From Podaxis mareebaensis (lineage: Eukaryota > Basidiomycota > Agaricomycetes > Agaricales > Agaricaceae), in assembly GCA_018524725.1 (NCBI GenBank), contig JAEUWP010000061.1, positions 38,764-102,763 on the forward strand: 64,000 nucleotides of DNA, written 5' to 3'. The notes beneath the pieces are model-generated. The model was given only the letters and a program-made list of their open reading frames with translations. It was not told the DNA's origin and did not search any database. This document shows, piece by piece, positions 22,901 through 34,043 of this stretch. Made by a program: the position numbers and the translations under genes. Position 1 is the first letter of the stretch. Each line of letters starts with the position of its first letter.

Positions 22901-24303
22901 CTGGGGTGAATGTGCGTTGTTGAAAGGGAGGAAAGTCAAAATAAGTGCTTTGAGTAGCGGGATGTGGAGTCGCAGGTGGAGATGCTGATGATGGAACAGG
23001 AACAGAATATTTCTCGAATAGAGCGCGCAGGGCTGGCGACGGCAGTGTACTTTTCTGGTCATGGCGCATAAAGCGGACGAATACATCGAGGTCAAAGTAT
23101 TCCGAGTTTCCCTTGAGATTATTGTACAGTTTCGTGATTTCTCTGCGTGTTTTGAGAAGCTTGACGAAGCGACGAAAATCCTCAAAGTCGAGGTATCGTC
23201 TATTCTGGACATCCGCTTGCTGCGGCTGCTCAGTATGGAATGACTGCGGATGAGAAATAGAAGATGTACCTTGAACCAGGAGAGCAAGTCTTCCCTGGGG
23301 CTGTTGATGTTCAGTCTCCTGCACATCTTTTCCACCTCGTCGAATGTCAGCTTCTGGTCTCTCTCCACGTCTGCGCCCTTCCAATACTGCTTCTCCCACA
23401 GACGCTGCCGTTCTTCAATGTTTCCCAGGCCGGTCATGAGCTGCAGCCTGTACGCGTGGAGACGCCGCAACGTGGTGTCCCACATGCGGAAGATGTCTTC
23501 CGAGGGTGCGATGAGATGGAGGATCTTGTAGTGTCCATCGAGGATGTAGATGATTGTCAGCCAGAGCGTCTCGTACTCTTGCGCGAGCTGGAAATGGTGT
23601 CTATGGAGCCTCGTGGAGGGCCCGGAGCGAATCTCCTTGATGTTTTCTATGGGAACTAGAGCAGAGTGAGCACAATCCACCTGGAACGCAGGAGGTACGT
23701 GAGGTACGTACTGATTCTGGGCTGCTTTGAATGCCAGATGATGTGTCCGAGGTCCGGGTCGAGCCTGAGGAAGACTTTCTTTTGTTTTTTGCCCGAGACT
23801 TTTGTCATCCATGTGCCCTCCTGCAGCGGCTGGGGGACCTCGACCTCTTGGAGTGGACCAGTCTGCATCGTCTCCGTCTGTCCCGCCACTGGGCCCGATG
23901 TTTGTCTCCGAGTCGGCGTCGGCACCGGCACTACCGGCATCGAGCTCCGTTTCGCAGACCCAGACCATGGGCTCATGCTCCCCATCCCCATCCCCAATCC
24001 GCCCAGCGTTTTGACGCCCCGTTGTAGCCACTCTCCCGCGACTGACAGAGAAAGCGATGCTGGTCGTCGTTTGTGTCGCGTGCCGTTGCCATTGGGGTTG
24101 CCGTTGGAAGTGGCGGAAGTGGTGCTAAGCCCGATCGCGGTCGTGATTGCCGTATTCGTACTGGCTTTTGTAGCTCCCTGCTTGTGCTTGTGCTCGTGGT
24201 GATGGTGGTGATGGGCGTCGCTGAGCGCCGTTATAGGAACACCCTTGGTCGCGAGCAGTCCATCTGCTCTGCGCAGTGGTGGTCGTTGTCCATGGTGGTT
24301 CAT
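19965..24303 (-). CDS. Phosphoinositide-specific phospholipase C, long paralogue (copy 2, ~1370 aa)
   Basis: Minus strand, start ATG at 24303 (MNHHGQRPPL). The frame opens a little earlier at 24363 but that stretch is hydrophobic and uncharacteristic. Exons: 24303-23712, 23655-23270, 23219-21824, 21772-20783, 20713-19965; the last two introns are in frame and would be missed by ORF calling. Same order as copy 1: PH, EF-like, X box (SSHNTY, His ~520; EIDIYDG; canonical AENHCS), Y box, C2 (VDPYVEV, NNGFNPIW). It is longer because of low-complexity inserts: His-rich N-terminus, Ala/Ser/Thr/Pro segment before X, inserts inside X after IYDG, and a long Ser/Pro/Gly linker between X and Y. It lacks three introns of copy 1. 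Role as copy 1, in PIP2 signalling. Confidence 0.93.
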
Positions 24304-27300
24304 GAGAGACAGAAAGAATAATAGGAGAAAGAAAGCGGGCGCTGGGCACTGAAGGGGAATCAAAACAGTCTACTTGCGGCCATCATCCAAATCCTACTTT
24401 ATGTATAATCCACAAATAAATTAGGGCGCTGGACCTACTAGCTTGATCCTCTACTTCCATAATACACGTCACAACCACAGTCACCCCTTTGCTCACTCGT
24501 GTGGGTGCCACCTTCGATACTGCCGATCCCACTCCGACCAACCCAATCTTCTTATGTCCTAGTTGACCACAATTGGACCCCCCTATCCCCTTGACGACCC
24601 CCCCCCCCTTTGCACTCCCCGCACCGCCTCGCCATATCCAGGAGGGATCTCAGGGGCGCTTTACACCACCTCCCTTACGCTTCCCCAACAACTTCTCCTA
24701 GCTCTTGATCAACATGAACAACCTCTTTGTGCGTCTTAACATTCGAAGCAACTTAACTCCGCGAGTTCCAACATCACACGACTACCACCAACCCAAATAC
24801 ACCCCGGTTCGGACGATCCTTCTAATTCGCTGCGCTCGTGCTTAATCGGTTTTCGAACATCAATGGATCAGTCACGCTCGGCAGCACCACCACACTTATC
24901 AAACAGCCCAATACATAAGTACCATTCAAATATCAACATCAGCACACGATCCGGCTCAACAATGCTATATATATACTCTCTATTTCTGCGGCGTATTTGA
25001 TCCCTAGCCGTTGATCACTGCGCGCTGGATGCTGAGACTGCCTGGCGGCTGATTCGGCGGCTGCACATGACCCAAATTGCAACCTCCACTCATCATGCAT
25101 CATATGTCATCATCATCAAACAAAGAATCCCACTTCATCTCGCATCCAATATCCAATTCCAGTCCAAATATCACTGCCAGAAGCCGCCTTGACAATACAC
25201 CCGAAGTCTTATTATATTTTTAAGCCGCAATATCGATCATTTCAATCGCCTAAAAATAGCCAGGGATATGTGACTGAGATCATCATTCACGTGTCATTCC
25301 AAGCATGTAATGCAAGCATCCGCGCCGCCAGGACGCAGAACGCAGAATCCATCCAAACCTGCTGCGAATGCTCATGCTCACTCTCCCCAAAGCGCCCTAC
25401 TCCTACTCGGCGAACCGAGCTTCTTGCGTTCGGCTACATCCCCCTTCCCCAAAACACGCACAGTTCGCATTACCAATGACAGGATATACATTTCAACCAC
25501 AATGCACGTACGTACCTAATATAAATAACTCTGCCTTTCAGGCTCCGCGCCGACGCCTCTCCGATATTGACTTCTTGACTTCTTGGCACCTGGACAAATG
25601 AGAGTTTGCGAACCGACGCACGTTCGTTGTGTGGCAAGTATGCGACGGACAATTGAGTCTCTTGGGACGCACACGACCACAATTAGGACTGGAGATTGAG
25701 TCGGCTCGGTGAGTAACGTAGCGTTTAATTCACGAGGCGTAATGATATGGACGTTGATTCATTCATCCTGTCATTCATCAAGTCAGCGAGGTTGCCTAAC
25801 CGAACGACGACAGACCATGTGCGCAGTGAACACTTGATCCCTAGATCCGATGTATGCACGGGACGTCGTACAGCACCCCCAGCCCGAGAGGCGCGAAGCA
25901 CCCACCAAATAGCATCACGTTCTCGCAGTCCTACACCTCGAGGTCAACGAGCACCCCCTCAAGTCATCCATTTCCCAAGCTTCAAGCTTAACAAACATAA
26001 GTACACGCGAGTCCCCCTCCCATGACACTCCACTCAATTCAAATTCCAACTATAAATAGCCCATTTCAAGGTCCCAAAACAAGATATCGAAGGAACTCCC
26101 ATTGTTTTCCGCACTTCATCCTTGATGCGGTCTGATGCTCTTGAATGGCTGCTTGGCTCCGCGTTCTTAGGCCGAGAAGCACGGGAAAGGAGATGTATTT
26201 CGCAAGCAGAAGTGACTATCCCAGTTTACAGATGAATGGCCTGGAACCGGAACAAGACCTAGATGGTCTGGGGATAGATTTTTCTTTGTTTCCCTCGGCG
26301 TCATTGTAAAGCTTGATGAGCTAGATATGGGTACGATAGCGACCTTTGTCTCTCAACCTAACTCCCTTCATCCTCGAGCATTTAATACAAGATTCTCCCA
26401 CCGCGCCCTTCTCTGACGGACGCCCATTGTATTATTAATAATACTCTCCTCAGAAATCTCAGGTTAGTCCTAGTGCTTAGCTTATATCACTGACTACCTT
26501 TTGACAGAGCAGAACATTGCCACAGACAGCGTGAAAAGCGTGGAGATGTCGTTGACGTAGACTCGGAGTTATCACCATGAAGAACACCTAGCAACCTTGG
26601 CGGTCGACCTTTGTTGAATGACTGGTCATCAGACGTTAGAATTCGCATCACTTGTGCTGTCAAAAGTCGCCTTCGCTCACAACCTGTAAACGTTACCCCT
26701 TATTCTCGGCCAATGCAGCCATATCTCCTGACCTCCTGATATTACTGCCGCCACAATGAAGGATTCATACCAAACCACAAAACTGCCTCTGAGGCACCAA
26801 ACGCCCCCTTCTACCTTCCCCAAATCCCGAGACCAGACCCGAAACTCGCCCTTTATCCTTTGCCGACCCACAAGGATCAAACAACCCTATGATGATGGGC
26901 GCGGTGCGACTCACAATGAGAGCTGATGATAGCACCAAGTAACCAGCTTCGATGTACCCTAGTTTATCACCTCACGGGTCCCTGTCACTGCCACCAACCG
27001 CCAGCTGTATCCACAAGATCTATGTAGTACAGTACAGTATCTATTTCTGAATTCCCATCAAATTCCATGATGATGACAGTGATGAGCGGTGCTTGACACG
27101 GAAGGGTGGTTGCCGCCGGTGGTCACTGGTCATTGGTGGCCGTCCCCGCGTGGCCGTCTTGTCTCCTTTAGTTGATGGCATATGTATAACGATATCAGAA
27201 CATAGTGCTTCATTAATTGCACTGAGCGGCGCTGGAAGCATATCTGATGTACGAGCGGCTGGGGCAGCGGTGCTAAAGATATACTTGGAGAAATCTCTCA

Positions 27301-27421
27301 TGTTTGTGATTGTCTCTCGGATTCATCGCAAGTAGTCAAAAATCACAGAATAATCCTCCCAGATCTTCGCCTTCGTAAAATAGCATCCACAAGGGCGATC
27401 ATTAAAAACACCCTTAGGCAT
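24304..27421. other. Long intergenic region upstream of PLC copy 2
   Basis: 3.1 kb with only short frames. It contains a C-run (~24598-24608), CT-rich tracts near 24460-24700 typical of fungal promoters, and TATA-like AT strings (24960s). I see no gene, RNA or mobile element. Confidence 0.4.
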
Positions 27422-27504
27422 GACCACCGCAGGGGTCGAACCTGCAATCTCCTGATATCGATGTTAAATCGTAGTCAGACGCGATGCCATTTCGCCAGGC
27501 GGCC
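27422..27504 (-). tRNA. tRNA-Arg (anticodon ACG) with 12-nt intron
   Basis: Reverse complement identical over 83 nt to the tRNA at 16912-16994, including the 12-nt intron. All stems pair as described there. A 127-codon open frame (27461-27844) that overlaps it is a chance frame. Confidence 0.92.
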
Positions 27505-28265
27505 GCTTGTATATCGGGCTCTTCGGCATGACGGGTGCCGCCCGAGAAGGCCGAATCATAATGCGGTCCACAAGGCATATCCTACGCTTAGTGCTCTACC
27601 CTGTCTGTCTGACCAGCAACATCCCAGTCCCATCCTGTCCAAGCACCAGCTCAAAACAACCGCCAACCGCGGGAACAAATATTTGGACGGAATTGAACTC
27701 ACCCACATGCTACCCGGCCAAATCATCCTAGAGTCATCCCTCGGTCATCTTCACTCCTATACTCAGCTCCTAGCTCTTGCGCTTCCCAGCTACTCATCAG
27801 TGAGTCAAACCCACAACGGCACGATCAACTTGTGGCAACTCTGATGTCTTCGGGTTAAATATAGCGGCGGACTAACTGTAGCGGAAGGTCCTGCGGTGAA
27901 GCTTACACATGACGGGTGACAAGACTGATCGTTCGCTCACTGGCCGCATCTGTCTGCCATGTCACAGTATTTAACTGTCTGGGACAACAAATGAGAAGTG
28001 TAACTGGGAATCTAAACAACCATGCTCGTACATGGATTAACATCTTGGAATGCGTTCTGGGCCACAGATTCCCGCATGGTGTATGTATATAGTTTGAAAG
28101 CGGGGGAAACACTTTGCAGAAGTTCGACGTTACCGGTGGTACGCACTAATTATCGGGGACACAATCAGTACATTCAAGTTCTGCATCGCTTGTATGACCG
28201 GATTCAAACAAGACAAATGGTAGCTCATAAAATAAAAAAAAAAGCTCTGTTGCGACAAAACATAT
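27505..28265. other. Intergenic between two tRNA genes
   Basis: No gene seen. An A-run at ~28228-28242 precedes the tRNA; it lies on the 3' side of the minus-strand gene at 28266, where the T-run on its coding strand would serve as a Pol III terminator. Confidence 0.4.
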
Positions 28266-28373
28266 GACCACCGCAGGGGTCGAACCTGCAATCTCCTGAT
28301 TGCGATGACATTATCGTAGTCAGACGCGATGCCATTATCGTAGTCAGACGCGATGCCATTTCGCCAGGCGGCC
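28266..28373 (-). tRNA. tRNA-Arg (ACG) with intron enlarged by tandem duplication
   Basis: The outer parts (acceptor, D arm, anticodon stem, T arm) are identical to the other two tRNA-Arg genes. The interior carries a 24-bp tandem duplication covering part of the D-loop, D-stem, 5' anticodon stem, anticodon and start of the intron. Read conventionally, the intron is 37 nt instead of 12-13, and the final ATCG can still pair with CGAT at the anticodon. Alternatively either copy of the 5' anticodon half could pair with TCAGG. It may be functional if the splicing endonuclease accepts the larger intron; otherwise it is a young pseudogene. Confidence 0.75.
28310..28357 (-). repeat. 24-bp perfect tandem duplication inside a tRNA gene
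   Basis: Two identical 24-bp units, 28310-28333 and 28334-28357, each containing the anticodon ACG and the upstream half of the anticodon stem. Confidence 0.9.
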
Positions 28374-29375
28374 CTTAATCATGGGGTTCATGATAAATCT
28401 TTGCGACGCCGCGTTCCATATCAACGAACCTAACGTAGATAGCTAGGTGCGAATGACATAATAGCGTCCTAAAGTACTGGGCGAAAGCCCAAGGGGCCTT
28501 CCAGCCGGGCATGTGCTCAACCCCAGGGGGGCAAAATAGGCGGCGACGAGGTAGCTGGGACCTGGTGGCATGACGCTCATCCTGGTGTGAGACACGGGCT
28601 GCCGGGCACGGTGCAGGGTCCACTACACCAGCGAGTCGGTAAGCCCGGGAGGCGTGTGGCTGGGATGAGGTATCACAATGGTTGGTGGTGATGAGCGTTC
28701 GCTGGTGTAGTGACAGGGTTGTGGTGGGTGGTATTTTGAAGTGAGCAGGGAGGAATGGCGAGCTCACGGCCCATGGTGACCAACGACGCACGAGGTACGT
28801 CGAGGTAGGAAGGAGAAGGCCGTGACTCACTGTGAGTGTCACGCTCGCACAAAGACTACATTCTGTTACTAACCAGGTTCGATTGTACAGAATTCCAATG
28901 TCTCCTGTCCATCAAGGACACACTTCCTAGTCCCTCTTCTAATTATGTTGTAACCCAGCTTCTGGTCTCAAGAACCCTCTGACAACTATCTATGCATGTT
29001 GCTCTCTGAATCCCATTTCGACTTTCAGGCCCAGGCGCTAAACACTGCATGCATGTAGCTTCCTTTAATCCACGCATTTTCTCCTGCTTAATCTCACGCG
29101 ACACATGGTACTCCCATCTTCAACTCATCCCTCGAGGTCGAACGACGCTTATTAGCATCTCCTATGCTAAACATGCCCTCCGCTGGTTTCTGGTAAGGAT
29201 CGGATAATTGAGTATCATACGTGTGAAGAACCCAACTCTGTTTGACGGTTTAAATGCACCTTAGCTGAGGCCAGGGGCTTCTATTAGACGCGCTGAAGCG
29301 CACAAAGCGTCTAGTTCCCTTTGTTAAAGGCAACCGAGCTTGACCCCCTGCCGCCCAGCTCTCACCTCAACATCC
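28374..29375. other. Intergenic; doubtful ORF 28375-28842 (minus)
   Basis: A 155-codon frame on the minus strand abuts the tRNA. It has no motif, low-complexity His/Pro/Arg content and no visible splice structure, so I do not call it a gene. Nothing else is supportable before the G-domain gene starting at 29376. Confidence 0.35.
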
Positions 29376-31288
29376 ATGTCCCACACGGATCTTGAGACCA
29401 CTGACAACGCACGGCCATCGTTCATACTGTTAGCAATTTCTTGACTTGTAACCTTTAGACGCTTGTACTGATCTTTATTTGAAGCATCCTAGGAGTTACG
29501 GGTTCTGGAAGAAGTTCAGTCCGTTACTCCTCGTATCTCGCATACCAGAGAACTCTTGCTGATTAGCCTCCAGTTCATTCATGGACTGTTGGATGACAAA
29601 AATTCTGTTGCCATAGGTCGCGGCATCTGGCCTCAAACAACTTCGATTCAAGAGTTTACCATCGAAGTTGATGATGAGCGCGTCGTGCTTGTAGATACCC
29701 CAGGCATGGATTTCTCGGACAATATCTTGGACGACTTGCAAGATTGGATGGGTTCAAATGCTATCAGGTAGAGCCGGGTACTGTTTGTTTGTTAGAGATA
29801 CTCATCCTTCGTATTTAGCTTTGACTCAATCCGAGGGATTGTCTTCCTGCAACCTATCAACATGAATCGGATCGACACGAGTATAATAATGCGAATCCTC
29901 AATAAGTTTTATGGTCGCGGCAAAGGAAACCTTTATCGTCGTGTTGTACTCTCCACTAGCATGTGGAACCAGGCTCCTCAACTCAAGGACACCGTGTATA
30001 CCGAGCGTGAAGATCTTCTTCGTCGTAAGTTCTGGAGCCCACTCCTAAACCAAGGCGCGATGCTGCGACGATATGACGGAAGCCCAGATGGCGCAAGATA
30101 TATTATCCGGTCTATTCTGCAGGTGCGTTGAAGGAATCATACCTATTGCGCGCGGACAAGAACACTAAGTAATGCATGAGGCACCTCCTCCCGATCAAGG
30201 AGTACGTTCAGGTATCCGGGAAACCCCCAAAGCCCTCGCACATACGTCTGTCCATGCAATTTTCATTCTGTTCCTTTATTCAAATCCAGTTCAGTTCACG
30301 CAGCAACCCTGCACGTGAAATAGAAAAAGCCACTCGCACGACTATAGTGCGTAACCGCTTTACTTGGGTAAGATTTTCGTTCCCGCATGTTTTGATGCCC
30401 ATGTGTAATACATCCCAGTTGTTCAAATCAATTTCGACATCGTATGCCGGAAAATTTGTCATAGCGTGGGTGATCTATTATATCTTGGATATCTGATTCT
30501 TATACGTATTATCAGATTGCTGGGTCCGTCCGGTACGGGAAGGAGCTCAGTACGCCATGCTATATCAGTAGTCCGACATTACGCTGATAGGAGGTAGTTT
30601 GCCGCAGAAGCTACTAGAAAAGTGGTCGGCATTGGAAGCGGCCTGGAGCCATGCACGAAACAGATAGGGATATATGAAACGCGTGTGTCGGATAGGGATG
30701 TGGTCCTTGTCGATACTCCAGGGTTCAATGTAGGTGACAGCAGAGGGCAAGTACTGGGTCTGCTCAGAGAGTGGCGGAGAGCTCAAAACTTCCTGTGAGT
30801 TAACGTGTGAATTTGGTGCTCGATTACTTATGATTTAATCGCGTTTCTGCGACAGTCGAAGAGTCTTTGGTCGCCAAAAAGTCAATTTCAACTCCATTCT
30901 GTTTTTCCATCGTATGCCAGACCCCATGCTCGAGCCAACGAGGGCATATGTGCGAACATTTAACCCCCAGTACTCGGGAAGTAACGTCGTTGGTCGGGTT
31001 CACCTCGTGACGACATTCTGGAATGAAGTTAACGAGGCAGAGAGACAGCAAAAGAACAACGATTTAGAGAGCCTATGGAATGTTTTCGAATCGAATCGTT
31101 ATCGGTTCGATCTCGACAAGTCCCCCGGAGAGGCAACCTCAGCTGCGGGAATAGTTGAGGGTATTGTATCTGGGGGGGGCGTTGGGTGTGTTCCTCTCCC
31201 ATCTATCCTTATCTCAGACCAGGCCTCACAGCCCGGCGAGCCAAGCCACGTGGGTGGGGGTACCGGTGGCGCATCTACCAGTGGTTGA
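29376..31288 (+). CDS. Double G-domain P-loop protein, copy B (480 aa)
   Basis: Ten exons: 29376-29428, 29485-29518, 29574-29767, 29819-30122, 30181-30249, 30290-30367, 30419-30465, 30516-30549, 30598-30794, 30856-31288. Domain 1: P-loop GVTGSGRSS, G3 DTPGMD, then GIVFLQPI and STSMW. Domain 2: P-loop GPSGTGRSS (~260-271), DTPGFN, then VTTFWNEV. This is the only copy where both P-loops have Arg instead of Lys. Each P-loop is on a 34-nt exon whose flanking introns have the same phases in both domains. The linker ends LFKSISTSYAGKFVIA, equivalent to SFRSLFRSYAGKVVIA in copy C. The C-terminus is a Gly/Ser-rich tail. Weak donors (GTCCGT, GTCCAT, GTTAGC) were accepted because the homologous exons fix them. 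Copy C follows 653 bp downstream on the same strand. Confidence 0.87.
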
Positions 31289-31941
31289 TCAGATGGACTT
31301 TCTTACCTGCCTGCTTCGGATAGGATTTATTGCTTTGACTACCTAAAGATACCTTCATTTTGTCTTTGGTCTCATTTTAACTCAACACGGTGTTCATTTT
31401 TCCGGAAGCCATTATCGTTTCATTATCATTGCCCATAATCAAGACCACGAAGAGCAACTGAAGCCGTTACCTAGAGTCAGTAATAGGAAATGATCATTAG
31501 TCATAATTTACTGGCGCCTAAAGCGTCTCGTAATATGACTTCTAGCGTCCTGTCAAGGAATTATGACAGTGGTCTTGGAAAGGCTTATCCTCGGTTTCAA
31601 CTCGACCGAACAAGTTTCTGGGGTGCAAAGCAAATCCTCCCTCGGATTCGAAGGTATATCTGGTTAGTACGATGAAGTCCTGGAGAACGTCCGAAGCAGT
31701 TATACTGTCGATCTCCTCCAACCACCAAAGATTCACGCTACTGATCTGGTGTGCAGCCGGACTCCGAAGACGCAGGGGAGCTTGGGGACGACGATCGGAG
31801 ATGTGGCGTTCTAAAAGACTCAATCTGTATATGAAGCTTGGCTCGCGGTCGCCAACACGGCTTATAGCCCCGATGACTTTTCCCATCCTCAGAAATCACA
31901 GACGCCCATACAATATTGCTGTAACTTAGCCTCTGACCCTC
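31289..31941. other. Intergenic between two G-domain genes
   Basis: No gene recognised; contains short frames on both strands and the promoter of copy C. No obvious residue of a further G domain. Confidence 0.4.
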
Positions 31942-33819
31942 ATGTCCTATCAAGAGTCGAAATGTTCGGAGAAAGCTCTCGGCCTGGACGCTCCGATTAT
32001 CTTGTGAGTGAGGCTTGTTTACTCGCTCCTTCCCGCTAGCTCTAACTACCACTAGTCTCTTGGGTGTTTCAGGATCAGGGAGGAGCTCAGTGCGTCTGGC
32101 ATTTATCTACCAAGGCTTCTGGCTGACTAGTTGTAGTTCATTAACGAGCTGATTCCAGAAGGTCAGGAATTGGCTTCGGTAGGACATGGTATCCGAGCCC
32201 AGACGACCACTGTTCGTGAATACCGAGTCACAGTCGGAGGCAAATCAGTGATTTTAGTTGACACTCCTGGAACGGATTTCTCGGAGGACATTTTGGATGA
32301 TATCCAAGGATGGATGGGGTCCAATGCAGTTAGGTATGACTGTTTTACGGAAACCAGGGATGCTCAGATATTCATCCTTTACAGCCTCAGTAGAATTCAT
32401 GGCCTGGTGTTCTTACACCCTATCACCAGGAATCGCTCGGACATGAGCATGACAAAACGCATCCTCGACAAACTCATTGGTAGTGGCTCGGGATTTATTT
32501 ACCGCCGCGTCGTGCTGGCAACAAGCAGGTGGCCCAGCGAAGCATCCGAATCTATGAACGCAGTGCACTTACAACGTGAAGTTTCGCTTCAAAAGCTGTG
32601 GAGCCCACTAGTAAAACAAGGCGCAACGGTCAGGCGATATAATGCGATTACAAAGGACGCAGCGGGTATCATACGCTTCCTCTTAACGGTATGCCACAAC
32701 AGTTGTTGATGTTGCTCGAACACTGACAACATCATCAGGCAGAAGCGCCTGACGTGGGGATCCGTCCAAGATTCCGTGACCTGCCTGATGCGTATGTAAA
32801 AACCTGGATAAGTCACTTACCCGTTTCTTACCTGATGTCATTGCTAGTCCTACTTCCTCAAACCAACCGACTGCAGGAACTGGGCGGCGCCCGCCGAGCC
32901 CAACATTCTTCCATGTGAGATATTCCGTGTGTTCGATCTAAGTCAGTTACTCATCCTACGATGGCAGTCCTTCCGTTCGTTGTTCAGATCATACGCTGGC
33001 AAAGTAGTTATAGCGTAAGAGGCGTGTTCCTTCTATTAAAAATCTGGCTCATGTTGTGTCAAAGCTTACTGGGACCTACCGGCTCTGGAAAGAGCTCTGT
33101 GCGTATCCCATTGTCTGACGTAGCGTTAGTGAACCACTGACGAGAAACAGTTCGTCGCTTGTGCTACTGGGAAGAAGGTCAAGATCGGTACTAGTAGCAT
33201 TGAACCTTGCACAACCAAGCTGGGCGTATACCAAGGGCGTTTGTCATCTGGGCGGGAGGTAGTCCTTGTCGACACACCAGGTTACGATATTGACGGGAGG
33301 GGTCCCGAATCAGTCCTACGCCAATTGATACGATGGCGAGCAGCTCAAAATACCCGGTATGTGAGGCATAATCACGGTTGTTTGTTAATCGCTCAATTGT
33401 CTTCTGATAGGTGGTGTTGTCTTCCCAAAGGAGAAGACGTCTCTTTCAGCTCAATTCTTTTGTTCCATTCTATCACCGATAACCGAGTCTCCGGCGATAC
33501 TGAGCGTTTGATCAAAACCCTTGAGCAACAATGCAAGAGAAATGGTACACGATCCAGGGTCCAGCTCGTGACCTCGAGATGGAATGAGGTCAAAAAAGCT
33601 GATGGTGAAGCGTGTGAGGAGTCGTGGAGGAAAGACCACTGGAAAAGGTTCCCGAGCGGGAATTCGCAAGTCAGTCGGTTTGATGGTAGGAAGGAGTCGG
33701 CCGAGGAGATCCTCGATCCTCTCGTTGAGAGTGGAGCGGGTGTGAGCGTTCCTATACCAATTTCTCTAATCAAGGAGGCGTCACCCCAGGAAAACCCACC
33801 CCAGAGCCCAATGTACTGA
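31942..33819 (+). CDS. Double G-domain P-loop protein, copy C (470 aa)
   Basis: Ten exons: 31942-32003, 32056-32089, 32137-32333, 32385-32688, 32739-32791, 32848-32914, 32968-33014, 33065-33098, 33151-33356, 33411-33819. Domain 1: P-loop GVSGSGRSS (Arg for Lys), DTPGTD, ATSRW. Domain 2: canonical P-loop GPTGSGKSS (~255-266), DTPGYD, VTSRWNEV. Exons 2 and 8 are each exactly 34 nt and encode the two P-loops; exons 4 and 7 (304 and 47 nt) equal those of copy B. The start MSYQESKCSEKALG is fixed by the reading frame into exon 2. Lacks an NKxD G4 motif; TSRW occupies the equivalent position. Converges at 225 bp on the coiled-coil gene 34044-35483. Confidence 0.88.
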
Positions 33820-34043
33820 AGTATTCGGCAACTTTTTCTTCCCTTCTTCAGTTTCTGTTTAAAACTAGTTTTTCTTGCGTTCCCGGGTTCATCGCTGTTG
33901 GTACATATGGATTATATGGACGATATAAATCGGTTTGCACAACCTGAAAGCTTCCCAACAAAGAATGAGATTCAGTATAACGTGATGGTGCTCCAATTCC
34001 ATTGAAAACGCGAATAGTGCTCGTTTCAAAGTCCTTAACAGCC

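Noticed and set aside
27461..27844. 127-codon frame
   Set aside because: Overlaps an intact tRNA-Arg on the other strand; no protein features.
28375..28842. 155-codon minus-strand frame
   Set aside because: Starts in GC-rich unique DNA, no motif or intron structure, and its stop abuts the tRNA gene; most likely chance.
31289..31941. Possible remnant of a further G-domain copy between copies B and C
   Set aside because: No P-loop, DTPG or TSxW trace in any frame.
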